Shown here piece after piece: positions 12,064 through 23,100 of a stretch of 64,000 nt of DNA; position 1 is the stretch's first letter, and every line of letters starts with the position of its first letter. The notes beneath the pieces are model-generated. The model was not told the origin of the DNA and did no database searches. It worked only from the letters and a program-made list of their open reading frames with translations. Source of the DNA: Colletotrichum lupini (taxonomy: Eukaryota > Ascomycota > Sordariomycetes > Glomerellales > Glomerellaceae); assembly GCF_023278565.1 (NCBI RefSeq), contig NC_064676.1:5208001-5272000 (forward strand), read 5' to 3'. Made by a program: the position numbers and the translations under genes.

Positions 12064-13326
12064 ATGGTCAAAGTCCTCATCATCATGGCCGACTACGGCC
12101 ATGATCCCACAGGCAGGTGATCTTCATCATCCTCAACGCCAAGTCCCCGACATCGCCCCGGTCCTTGTCAGACTCCATCTCCATCCCCCCAATCCTCTAG
12201 CCCCGCACCAGCTCCAATCGTCCAAACATGGCAAAACCCTTACTCAACGGGATCTGCGTTACGAACCGCAAAGCTAATCTCTCCCTTCTTGCTTCGCAGA
12301 GGTTGCTATCCCCTACCAGACCTTCAAAGACGCAGGATTCGACGTAAACTTTGCAACCGAAACGGGCTCAACGCCCCGCTGCGATGCCCGCATGCTCGAG
12401 GGTCTTTCCCAGAGGTTTCTTGTACGATGACTCTCTTTCGCAAGATGTTGTAAACGTCGTCATTGTTCGACGTCGACACAACTGCACCATGAGCGCTTGC
12501 AAATTCCTCCCTTAGCCAATATCCCGCATCTCTCCCATCCGCCGAGGCATGGCAATCTGGTGATGCAGTTAGAGTTGACCTGCTACCCGTCTAACAGGGC
12601 GCCGCGGCCTCCACGATAAAGCTCCACGATACGATGGTCAAATCTGCCGAAATGCAGAACCCCCTATCCTGGACTTCGCTGGGCTTTACGCTCGATGACT
12701 TCGACATTGTGCATATTCCCGGCGGTCACGACAAGGAAGTGAGGCAGCTCATGGACTCGACCACCGCGCAGAAGCTGCTGGCCGATTACTTCCCCCAGAC
12801 CAAGAAGCCGGGCAAAAAGATTGTCACGGCTATCTGCCACGGTCCGCTGGTGCTCTGCAACACCAGGGGCCAGGACGGTAACAGTGTTCTGTATCACTGC
12901 ACGACGACGGCACTCCCCGGATGCTTCGAGTCGCTGGCGTATCATGGAACCAGGCTATTTCTGGGCGACTACTATAAGACATACGGTGCGGGCACAGAGA
13001 ATGTCGAGGATTCGGTAAGTATACAGCTCAAGTTATGGAGGACGACTTGTTCAAGTGCTTATGGTGTCAGATGCGCAAAGTGGTGAAAGATCCCAGTCAG
13101 TTTAAGAGCAGCTGGCTGCCCAGCCGACCGTTCGTGTCTCCCCCCTCCGCGGATGCAACAACGATTGCTAAATATCCAGCACAGTTTCGTCGTGGAAGAC
13201 ACAGAGTACAACTACATCAGCGCGCGCTTTCCTCCCGATGCGGCAAAACTAGCCGAAATGACTGTCAACCTTGCCCATCTCATACACGTTCAAGGCTTCA
13301 AGGGTCAAGACCCGACTACGGCATAA
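12064..13326 (+). CDS. DJ-1/PfpI family protein (262 aa), five exons, GC-AG first intron
   Basis: Exons 12064-12112, 12300-12421, 12598-13014, 13071-13129 and 13185-13326 give 262 residues. The N-terminus MVKVLIIMADYGHDPTE, the strand FATETG, PGGHD, and the nucleophile elbow AICHG (Cys137-His138) define a class I glutamine amidotransferase-like fold of the DJ-1/PfpI group; Glu17 is the conserved acid that pairs with the cysteine. Fungal members act as chaperone/glyoxalase-like stress proteins (family knowledge). Keeping Glu17 and the frame requires a GC donor (ACAG|GCAGGT) for intron 1; the nearby GT gives a frameshift. Exon 4 can end at 13129 (donor GTTCGT, giving PFVVED as in homologues) or five bases later at 13134 (donor GTGTCT), which would add two residues. 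All other junctions are standard. Cytosolic location is expected, as there is no signal peptide. Confidence 0.85.
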
Positions 13327-13770
13327 CATGCCGAACATGCACTAAACTTTTAAGCTTGTCGTCTACGTGGCATCATTCTTGCATCCGTCGTCATCATCAA
13401 CGCTAGAAATGCGCATGCTAGTTGCAGCCGGAGAGTGGAAGTTGAGACTTGTTCGACTGTTTCGCTTGTGAATCGGCCTGCGTCCTGTAGGGGTCTTGAT
13501 GCGACGGGCCCATTGTGTACGGATTCCCAGTCTGAATGACATCAATGTCGTCATGGTGATCTATTCCAGTGTTTGAAAATTTGGGGAATAGGACTAGCAC
13601 TGTGCTCCGGCTAGAAATAAGCTCAGAAACCGTTGCCAACGTGATGTGGATACTTGGGGTCCAGCATGATGCTTGAAGTGAATGCTTTTCTCCGTCTTGC
13701 AAAGCGACACCGAGGCGGCAAGCAGAAACCTTGCCAGATCTACAATCTCAAGCGGCTGTTTTCCTCATGG
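13327..13770. other. Convergent intergenic spacer
   Basis: Spacer between the 3' ends of the DJ-1-like and HAD genes. No gene or repeat seen. Confidence 0.6.
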
Positions 13771-14599
13771 CTAGTTTCCGAGCTCCGCAATTCTCTGTAG
13801 AGCTTCATCAACTCCTTGAGCAACGATTGTCGGCTCAGTGCCAATGACGCTTCCCAGTGCATCAATCCATCCCGTCCCGGCCCGGTCGATCCACGCAGAC
13901 TGCCACCCGGCCGCTCTCGCTCCAAGTGCATCAAACGGATTTGAACTCACCAGCCAAATGTCGCCTTCTCTGCCAGTCATACCCACCTTCTCCGCAAAGT
14001 GCCGGTACGTCGCAGGAGCGGGCTTGAAGCAGCGTGCCCCTTCCACCGTCACCAACTTCTCAGAGCCAAAGATACGGCTCTTGCGTTGATTGATTTCGGG
14101 GCAGGTTCTGATGGATGCGCTGACCATGTCATCCGTCCCGTTGGAAAACACGTACGCGTCGATGGAGCTGTTCCCTTCGACAATGCGCATCGCCGACTCA
14201 ATGTCCGGGAAGGCTTGGAGACCGTTGTAAGCTTCTATAAGACGGTCCTCGTCCTGCTTTGAGAGAGTTGGCTTCTTTCTCTCCGCGATGGCATGCTTCA
14301 GCGCTGAGCGCGTGATGTCGGAAAACGGACGGTATGTGCCTAGATGTGCCTCGTTGTCTCAGCCTACTGTCACCTTTTTTATACCGTACAATATTCTGGA
14401 TGCGGTACGAACCCATGCTGTTGATACGCCATGTGTACTCGAGCTGATACCGCCGCCACTGCGCCGCCAGGGTTTTGGCTTCATCTTCGTCGCCGTAGAG
14501 CTCTGCGAGTTGCTTTGCGATGGATTCGGTCGAGAGGAGAGTGCCGTATAGATCAAAAGCGATGATTGTCTTGCGCTTGTCTTGCGCCATGTCGCTCAA
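13771..14599 (-). CDS. L-2-haloacid dehalogenase-type HAD hydrolase (251 aa)
   Basis: Two exons on the minus strand, 14599-14413 and 14339-13771, separated by a 73-bp intron whose removal restores SMGTYRPF, the usual start of the cap region in this family. HAD motif I is FDLYGTL with the nucleophile Asp16; motif II is SNGTDD; the lysine is in CFKPAP; motif III is SSNPFDALGARAAGW. This order and the 251-residue length fit haloacid dehalogenase type II (HAD-IA with a helical cap), which hydrolyses L-2-haloalkanoates to D-2-hydroxy acids through an aspartyl ester. Many fungal members have no proven halogenated substrate, so the exact reaction is uncertain. It is cytosolic by sequence and transcribed divergently from the HNH gene. 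Confidence 0.88.
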
Positions 14600-14981
14600 T
14601 GGCCAGGACTTGCCTGTGTCAAAGCCGGGATTTTGATGCCGATTACTACGAGATGGATATTAAACGAAGACCTCGCAAAATGAAAGCCACGATGGTCAGA
14701 TGGAAGGAATGTCGTCCGAACGCCTCTCAGCCGGCTTCCGTCACCCAAAACGTGGGGGAGGGGGATGCGCACTTATACCCGGGCGCCCCCGCTCCCCACA
14801 GACAACGCGCTAAAGTGCCCTAAAATCGCCCGCCCTCCGTCCGAACGGATCGTGAGGTGAGCTCCGAAAAGCAACGTCGACTCAACGTCATCGATTCACG
14901 TCTTCTACCTCATCTCACTCACACTTTTCATGAGAAGAATCTCACCTCACAGGATCAAAACTTGCCACCAAAAGTGAGACA
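14600..14981. promoter_or_regulatory. Shared upstream region of the HAD and HNH genes
   Basis: A 382-base divergent spacer between the start codons at 14599 and 14982. It must contain both promoters; no single motif stands out apart from C-rich tracts around 14770-14800. Confidence 0.5.
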
Positions 14982-15803
14982 ATGAGAAGTTCTGATGAGG
15001 ATTCACACCAGTTTGAAACACTACGAGACTGCCTCTCAGCCGCCGTCGTAGAACGCGTGACCAAACCAGCACCGAAACCGAAACGCCGCTCCAAGAAGGC
15101 GAATCCTCGCCGGCCGCCCAAATCTCAAAATGATGATGGGCCCTCAGCCGTCACCAGCGGCGCCGGCACCGACGACGACGATGATAACACTCAGGTGGAC
15201 GCAGACGACATGATCGACTTCACATCCTACCTCGCCTCCGAAACCTTTGACTCGTTTCCCCCGGACCTCAAATCCTTATCCCACGCAACCCACACAGCCG
15301 ACCCGTCCCTCCTACAGTCCCGCTTCCCCCTTCCACTCACCGGCGCTGATGTAGCAGACCTCTTGCCCACTCTATCCTCAGACGTTGCGGACTCGCTGGC
15401 AGCCTACCACATCGTCGACCCAGCGAAACAAGGCGCCCACGAGTTCCTGGCCCCCGTGTTGACAGAGTACATCTCCGCCCTCGTCGCGCCACCACCTCCC
15501 CCGCGCTCGACGCGAGATTCCGTGGATGGGTGCGAGTTATGCGGGCGGGACTGGATCGGGTTGACGTATCATCACCTCATTCCGCGCATGGTGCACGATA
15601 AAGTCGTCAAGCGCGGGTGGCACCGCGAGGAGGAGCTGAACAACGTGGCGTGGCTGTGTCGGCTGTGTCATTCTTTTGTGCATCGGTTCGCGGGGCATGA
15701 GGAGCTTGCGAGGCAGTATTATACCGTTGAGTTGTTGCTTGAGCAGGAGGAGGTTGTGAGGTTTGCGCAGTATGCTAGCCGGGTGAGGTGGAAGGGGAAG
15801 TGA
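14982..15803 (+). CDS. HNH nuclease-domain protein (273 aa)
   Basis: An intronless frame. Residues 1-75 are polar, with a basic patch (PKPKRRSKKANPRR, a possible nuclear localisation signal) and then an acidic run (DDDDD). The C-terminal 90 residues form a zinc-bound HNH fold: CELC (184, 187), the His pair at 197-198 (YHHLIPR), Asn220-221 (LNNVAWLC), a second CxxCH at 226-230 and His234. This arrangement is typical of the small HNH proteins found across Pezizomycotina, which are single copy and of unknown role; nuclease activity is inferred from the motif. It shares its promoter region with the HAD enzyme. Not part of an intron or mobile element as far as can be seen. Confidence 0.85.
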   Translation: MRSSDEDSHQFETLRDCLSAAVVERVTKPAPKPKRRSKKANPRRPPKSQNDDGPSAVTSGAGTDDDDDNTQVDADDMIDFTSYLASETFDSFPPDLKSLSHATHTADPSLLQSRFPLPLTGADVADLLPTLSSDVADSLAAYHIVDPAKQGAHEFLAPVLTEYISALVAPPPPPRSTRDSVDGCELCGRDWIGLTYHHLIPRMVHDKVVKRGWHREEELNNVAWLCRLCHSFVHRFAGHEELARQYYTVELLLEQEEVVRFAQYASRVRWKGK

Positions 15804-15993
15804 GGGCATCATCAAAAGTGCATGTTTGAAGTTTTGGACTGGGAAGCGATTGGCTTTGAAGTTTTGCTATTGTCCTGTTCCCTACGACTATCCAGAAGTC
15901 TTTTGGAGCTTACTCGTTCGTCCAATTATCACTCGCCGACACAACGTCCCTCAATCGTCTCTCGAAGAACATCCTAAGCATCATCAACCAGGC

Positions 15994-16836
15994 TCACACC
16001 ATCCCGCTACCTAGGCCCTCAACCACCTCCCGCCGCTCTTCAAAGATATTCCTGGGCAGAGTCGGGTTACCACACGCCAAAGGCGCAAACTTTAGACAGA
16101 TCCTTCTCCGCTGCCGTTCACAGCAGTAATTCCACACGCACGCCTCGCCCGCGCTGCAGCTGCTCGACGAAGTACACGTCCTGACCTCGTTGCATCCCTT
16201 ACTCTCCACGCAGACGTGCCTCCGACTCGGTTCGTCCAAGTTCCTATCGGCCTCACGAAGACAAGTGCAGAGCTTTCCACCGCCGCCGGGGCACTGGTAG
16301 AGGTTCACGCCGTCAAAGGGACAGTCGCGGGCGCCGCGGCAGCCTGGGTTGGCGTATTGGGTTGCCGTGACGGTGGCGACTGGCGCGGGGAGGGTTGTTA
16401 TGGACGGGGTGTAGCCCCAGCAGCTGCAGGCTGAGGAGTAGGCGCTGGTGCTGGTGCAGGAGACGGCTGCGTAGGAGGGGACTGAGGTTGGAGATTGCGT
16501 GATGGGGGCACGGGTTGTAGACTGGGAGAAGGTAGTAGTTGGGGTAAGGGGGATGTTGTCGGTGTAGATCGTGGTGGTGACGGTTGAAGTGCTATTGAGT
16601 AATGTTAGAGCTGTGGCCGCGGGCTCATGTTGGTACTAGTTTTGTGGCACTTACAACGTGTCCGGAATTACGGTGGTCTGCATGTAAGAGGAGCAGTCTA
16701 AGCCGCGGCTTGTGACGTCCGGGACGCCGGCGGCCCTGAAGGTGCCGGTCACTCTGCGGGCGCAGTTATCGGCGTTGCATCTCTGGGCAACGACAAAGGA
16801 GATGAGGCCTACGAAGGCGACTATGATAGACTTCAT
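15994..16836 (-). CDS. Cys-rich secreted protein (259 aa)
   Basis: Two exons, 16836-16655 and 16591-15994, with a GTAAGT donor and a TAG acceptor. The N-terminus MKSIIVAFVGLISFVVA is a signal peptide with cleavage predicted before QRC. A Cys-containing N-terminal segment is followed by a Thr/Ser/Pro-rich linker (about residues 65-105, likely O-glycosylated) and a Cys-rich C-terminal part with clusters such as SACSCWGY, CPGGGGKLCTC, CTSSSSCSAGEACVWNYCC. The many cysteines suggest disulfide-bonded extracellular modules. No catalytic motif or known carbohydrate-binding module is clear, and I do not recognise a named family. A TATA-like GATAAAAAG lies about 95 bases upstream of the ATG. A secreted or wall-associated protein is the safe call; an effector role is possible but unproven. 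Confidence 0.75.
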
Positions 16837-17559
16837 ATTGACGACTTGGTCGTATCTCTTGAGTATTTGATGGCTGACTGGTGATTGAGCGCGACATGGA
16901 AACGAGTTGAAGTAGCCGGACAGCCGCTTTTTATCTATCGTAGGAACCTAAATGCAGGACACGTCTAACGGTCTCACTGGCCCCAATATGAGCTAGCTGA
17001 GCCAGTTTGAGCAATCTTGAGTGAATGTGGCACGATCAGCATGAGCGGATGCCAACGAATGAAACCCGTCAACACCAGCTGAACATGAAGCTATCGTGGA
17101 ATCATGGCTCAGTAACACCGTTCGCACCCGCGAAGGCAAAGTGGATTGCCCCGAGGTATGTCTTACAAGATTGAGTCAATTACAAAGGTAACCCTGTCAA
17201 GTCTCGTATCGAGGTGTGGTCTCAGTTCTCTATTACCCCAGAAAATGGGCTGCTGCGCAACATACTGTATCCGATACGTGATTTGCTTACCATTGAACCT
17301 TGACAGAGCCAGACACACTGTGAGCAAGAGACAGCAGGGTCTATTGAGACTGTCTCGGAGCGGTGGTACCTGAGCAGACGCAGGACAAGCAGATCAGCTG
17401 AGCTCTCTAATACGAGCTTCAGTCTCAGTCTGAGTCGAGAGCAACTTCAGCCGCGACACGATCCAACGATCATTTTCAAACAGTCGTATCCCACACTCAA
17501 GATCCTGTCTCGAAGAAATACCAAAGATGGTGGTGCCATGAGACTAATCGCAAATGGTT
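16837..17559. other. Intergenic region, no supported gene
   Basis: Promoter of the Cys-rich protein gene and 3' end of the metallopeptidase gene. Nothing further seen. Confidence 0.6.
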
Positions 17560-20160
17560 TCAAATCGATGCCGCCGTCGGTCCAACATCACTCCCATCAC
17601 CCTCCAATAACCCGAGACTTCTCAACAACGCATCCGGCCCGGGCTCCCTACCCAGAAACTCTTTCATCGTCTCCATTTCGTCTCTGCTGCCGCCGTACTC
17701 GAGGATTCCTCTTCGGTACCGGTCCCAGGCTTCAGGACTGCGGGGGTCCTTGGCGAAGCACGACTCGAAGAAGGAGGCCGCGTATGCTTGGGCGCTTTGT
17801 GGTGGTAAGTCAGCACTGCACTTGGAAGCTGTAGTGACGGGCATGAGTCATTGGTAGAGGGCCTCAGCTCCCGTTAAACTCTGGATGAGATTGTAGAAAT
17901 GATTCTATGCAGTAAACGTACCTCATGTAGGCGTAGTAGCCCGCGTCGTAGAGCTCGATGAGATGCGTGGAGTGAACCAATCCGTACCCTCTCTTATCAG
18001 GATTGGGTCTGAGTGTCATGGAATCCTGAAGGTCGTTGTAGAGCTTCACTTCATCCAGCTTTCTCAGAGCCTCGGTTGACTCTTGATTGTTCACCATCAT
18101 ATCAAACCTGGCAAATACTCTGTTCCGTGTCAGTAGTCCATCATATCACCAAACCAATCACACGAGGTAATAAAAGAAAGGTAGAAAAGGACAGAAAACT
18201 TACAGCTGCCTCAGGAACCATAGACCCCGGTTCAGCTCTCGACTCTGTACCAAGTTTTCGGCCAACTCCTTTAGCATCTTTTCCTGCGGGGGCTCTTCAC
18301 CATCCCCATGGTCTTCCTTCCACTTCGCCATGTACGCCGGATCGACGCGCGTGTAGTGCCGGCCCATCTTGACGAGCTCTTCCGGCATCCAGCACCACTT
18401 TTCCAACATCGTGCTCGGCGCCTCGCCAAAGTCGGGCGCCACACGCGTTCCGTGGAAGCGGGTATGCTTTGTGCGGGATACAAGATCGTGAAGCCCGTGG
18501 CCCAGCTCTGTGTGGGCGGTGTGAGCGAAAACCGTTCCCATCGGACGGGTGCAGAAAAGGAGTGTATCACGAATCATATTTGAGGTTGACAATGTGAGAG
18601 ATAAGGGACGAAGAAGGGAATTGGACTGGTTTAGGCGTACCGTGGAACAATATCACGACCTCGCGATGCTTTAACAGCGCACAAGACGCGGCTGTAGGGG
18701 GCTGAAAGGCACACATGAGCACCGTGGCAGGGTAGACTCTGGTGCCATCCTCCTTCAAGTAACCCTGTTGACCAGTCAGTGATTCTTTCTGATGGAACGA
18801 ACCCAAAGGAGAACAGGTCTCGGCAACGTACGCATTGCAGGTTGATATTGCACGCCGTCCGGTATTTCCCTTCTCTCCAGAGAACGTCGGCGTACAGGTA
18901 TCCCACAAACTCTCCCTTTCTCTCCCCTCTTCCCTCCCAGACTGCCCAAACCTGTACCCCCTTGTCCCAGATCTTTCCAACTAAATCGCTCTTCGGTACC
19001 GGTTCGAATTCAAAACCCAGAAACTCGGAGAACAAACCCAGCATGGCCAATAACGTATGATTCAGGGGGAAATACTCGGATATCTTCTCCTGGTCAACGT
19101 CCACCTCTTCCTCAAGAAGTCTCGTATAGTACTCAAAATCCCATGGCAGAATCCTCCCCTCCTCTTTATCCTTCTCTTCACGAACAATCCCCAACTCATT
19201 CCTCTTCCTGTCCACAATTCTCGCCATCTCTTCCCTTCCCCGAGGCTCCAATCCCTTTCTCAACCGTCCCAAGAACTCCTCAACCCACCCAGTCGACGGT
19301 GCAACCCTCCTCTCAATCCGGAACTCCGCGTGGTTCCCATACCCCAACATCCTCGCATTCTGGTCTCTTAGGACAAGCATCTCCTTGTACAGCGGCACGT
19401 TCTCAGGGAACCGGTTGTCAAACGCAACATACACCCGCCTCCTCGTCTCCGAATCACGCGCATACCGCAGCACGGCATCGTAATCCGCCCTCTCCAGCGT
19501 GACAAACCTCTTGCCCCTTTCCTCCAGCACGTCTTCCCGCCCAAACTTCCATCTCTTTATCTCTTCTCTGGGTGTACCCTCCAGCTCCGCCTCCGTGAGC
19601 CAGAGGCCTCCGCTCCCCTTGTACAGATTCTTCCTAAACACCCTCTTCAACTCCTCAAGCCTCTCCCTCCGCTCCAAATACACCCGAATTCCCTCCTCAT
19701 CCAAGACTCCATGCCCAGCTCCGCGATAATCCAGCCATAAGTCCCTCACGATCCTCTTCTCCTCATCCCCGAGCCCTTCCTCGTCCCTCTCCTTAACGGC
19801 ATTGACAAGCTCATAGACTCCCTTCATCCGCAATCTCTCCGCCGTGGACACAGACCAGAGCCTCATACCTTCCTCTATGGCCTCGGCGGTAGCCTTGTCC
19901 GGGCCAGAGAAGCGGAGCACGCTGAAGGAGCCCGTCTCGCCCAGCGTCTCGTCGTCGGCGCGCAGGAAGGGACCAATGGTGTTAGCGAAGGTTGCCTCGG
20001 GCGGCGTGATGGACGCGACTGCGTTTTCGCGGGCGGCGCGTTGGATTGCGAGGACGCGCTGGACCGTGGGAACGACTTCATCTGCGGCGAGGACGCGGGC
20101 GAGGGGTTGTGGTGGTTGGCGAGGCATTGGCGCGGGTGGTTCTGGGGTCAAGTTCTGCAT
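17560..20160 (-). CDS. M3 family zinc oligopeptidase, thimet/saccharolysin type (729 aa)
   Basis: Five exons on the minus strand (20160-18832, 18764-18641, 18507-18204, 18119-17922, 17794-17560) assemble into 729 residues, the normal size for thimet oligopeptidases. The N-terminal two thirds are helical. The active site is LFHELGH (HExxH, residues 484-488) followed 25 residues later by Glu513 in DFGEAPS, the third zinc ligand, exactly the spacing known for M3 enzymes. NINLQ...GYLKEDGTRVYP and the C-terminal AQAYAASFFESCFA segment also match the family. It should cleave short cytosolic or mitochondrial peptides; no clear mitochondrial presequence is seen at MQNLTPEPPAPMPRQ. The second intron splits the codon for the catalytic Glu485 after its first base. 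All junctions are GT-AG and frame-consistent. Confidence 0.92.
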
Positions 20161-23100
20161 GTTGAACAGATGAATGCTTTGTTCCTGACGGATTCAAATG
20201 GCTTTAGGTTTTGGTTCAGCTATGTAGACAACATATTGTATACAAGTCTGTTATGTACCACCTCGAGTTGATTATCGACATCACCCAACACCACAATGGT
20301 TTACCGAATTCCCCTTGGAACAGGAAAACCAATCCATCACAAACGACGCAGCTACTCACCACGTGCCCCTGCAACCTCATTCTTTTACCCCTGAACGACA
20401 AATCTCGTAATACCGAATCCGTCAAAAAAGCCTCGTCACAAGACACACTTTGCCAAGGTCCACCTCGTCAACTTCACATCGAACGCCAGTGATAGGTCGA
20501 ACAGGCCCTCGTCTTCTTCCCGCGCCGCACTCCCGCATCTCAACGGTCGTTTTACACTAGCGCCGGACCCCTCGCCCGCCGAGACGGACCCGCAACTTGG
20601 CCTTCCCCTCGGCGACTCGGCACCGGGGGGCATCCCTCCAGGCGCCGATGATTGGACCGCCGGACTCAGCACGATCGGCCACGCGGATGCCACCCCGTTC
20701 GCGCCTGCTAGTCTGCAGGAGACAAGGGTAGCCTAGTACCGACAAGATCCTGTCTTCGGTTCCCCCTACTCTCTCTGTCTCTCTCTCTGCGTCTGCCTGA
20801 TACCTACAAAATCTCCGTCAAAGAAGCATCAAACTCGCCATGAACACCACTCCCGCCCCGGAACCTAGAAACAAACGATCCACTTGATGCAACTTGTCTA
20901 GTCTCACAAAAAGCGAACAAAAGAGACTTTCCCGCTCTCTGACCCAACCAGCACGCCTTCCCGATATCTGAAGCACTATCGTCGGCAAGCAGTTCATGCA
21001 CGTCAAAAAAGTCTCAGCCTTCCCGCCGACTCTATTCTCAGCAACGGGAAAGGTGGGTGGGGTGAGTTGAGCTTGAACCGTTTCGCTATCCTTGACCCCA
21101 AGTGGGTTCGACTTCTCGGCAGTAGCACCGAAGAAGCCCGTCTGCGAGCTGTGCTCTGAGAGAAAGATGGAGGCAAAAAACGATCATGAGATGGGGTTTT
21201 CTAACGCTAACGGCACCCGGCATGAATTTGTTCATCTTAGCTAGGGACGGGTTTCCTGTCAGAGATAAAGGCTGGTGGTCACTGCTCTAGTAGGTGTGTT
21301 CTCTCGCACACCCCTTTCGGCTTCGTTCTTCGAGATAGGTGAAAAGCTGCTTCTTTGGCTTGTATCAGGAGTCATCACTACTGAACGTAAAAGTGTGGCG
21401 CAAACTGCCTGATTGTGAACAGTTGAGAGTAGATAAGTGACCAAGAACACGTTGATTAGCTTTCGTGTTGTCTCTTCCCTATAATCAAGGGTCATAGGAA
21501 GCAGTTGGTCAAGTGTCTAGACCTGATGTCACTCCTCTCGCCAGCATACCCTCTCCTGTGAGATGGAGTTTCGTACCGGGAGCAGCTCCCTACGGGAAAC
21601 CTCATGAACGCCTTACGCATCTCCGGCAACTGAAGTAATCATCCAAAATCTTCACGAACCCAATTCAAACCTCTAATTTGGTATCCGTGTCCAGCATCGT
21701 CCGCGGGAGCGAGAGAAACCAATCTAGACTCAGCCCGCCCTATCTCTCTATTCCCAATATGAATAACCTCGGAAACCGTCCCCGAGGCAAAACGAAAAAA
21801 AAGGCCATAGCAGAATTCCAGCCTCACAAGCATCGACAAAAATCTCTGTGCGAAAATGTAGGAGCTTTCTCACCTTTCCCATCTCCGGCAAAAAACCCAA
21901 AAACAGCAAACAGCATAAACAAGCCCATGCTTCTCATGCTTTTCTCGCCTCCCCCACACTACCCAAGGTACCTGACCTTACCTCACCTTACCTGAGCTAG
22001 ACAGCTATGTGACCGCAACGACCAGAGCTTCGGCGCCTCGTCCGCTCGACCTTCCAGTTCCTGGCCCAGCTGAACCGTCCCGTCCGCCAGATCGCCCCCC
22101 CGGATCTTCCCCAAGATCCCCAAAAGCGGTAAAATAAAACGGTTTGCCCCTCCCTCGCCGGCCAGTCATGCAAAACACAGTCCTCATGTCAGCAGACGCT
22201 GTAGTATAAATCATCTCAACTCTTCCAGCATTGGCGCCAAGAGTAAGCCAAGACAAGTGAAGACTGCCTTAGGCTTTGGTCTGTTCTTTGAATGCACCTT
22301 GGATATGCTGCGTATGGGTAGGAATGTGATTGGGAAACAACCTGCTAGCTGGCGTACTATGGTATTGGGTGGCCGCCTTGGTGATGCCCGTGCCTCTCAG
22401 CCTCGCCTTCATAAAATTGTAGTTTGACAGAACCGCAGAATGAGGAGAGGCACATGGCTTCCCTCAATTCGCTAATCTTAGCCCAGTTCATATAAACTCT
22501 CTTCCCCCCCCTCGCCTCCATCTTTGGACCCTCAAAGTCCAATTTTCAGACTTCTGAAGTGAAAGAAAGGCAAGTTTAAAAGAAGAAGAAAGACAAAATT
22601 GCGGTCTGAACTCCAGACACAATCCCCGAAGCCTATTCTCCAAACCGTGAAAGCAGGTAGAGGAACTCCAGAGAGAAACCTCCCGCCGCTACCATGACGA
22701 GAGAGTACGGCCTGACTTTGACAGCACAGACGACACCAATGAGAGTAATCATGCATTTCGTCCACTTCTCGGCACGACTCCCTAATGGTGTTCTTCATGA
22801 GCGATTTGCCTTTCACCGCTCCGGTCAGTGACCGGCAGAGGTTCAGCCAACATCGAGCACCATGCTGAAGCCAGGTCATGTTGCCGACTCGGTTGCTCCC
22901 GTTCGGGGAGTAGACACTCGAAACACTCTTATCCCATGTGCAGCGACTGCCGCTGGTCGTCAACATGGTAGTTCCATGTTGGCCCCTTGGTGCCAAGACC
23001 CATGAGACTCCCGTTCTCTGCCATCTGGAAAGTTTGTTTCGACTCGAGAGAGAGCCTCAATCATAGCAAGTGTCTGTCCAGTAAACGCAGAAGAATATAG

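Noticed and set aside
18995..19020. tRNA T-loop-like GGTTCGAATTC
   Set aside because: Lies within the coding exon of the M3 peptidase and has no matching stem, anticodon arm or acceptor.
5718..20160. Secondary-metabolite gene cluster around the P450
   Set aside because: No polyketide synthase, peptide synthetase, terpene cyclase, transporter or pathway regulator is present; neighbours are housekeeping or unrelated enzymes.
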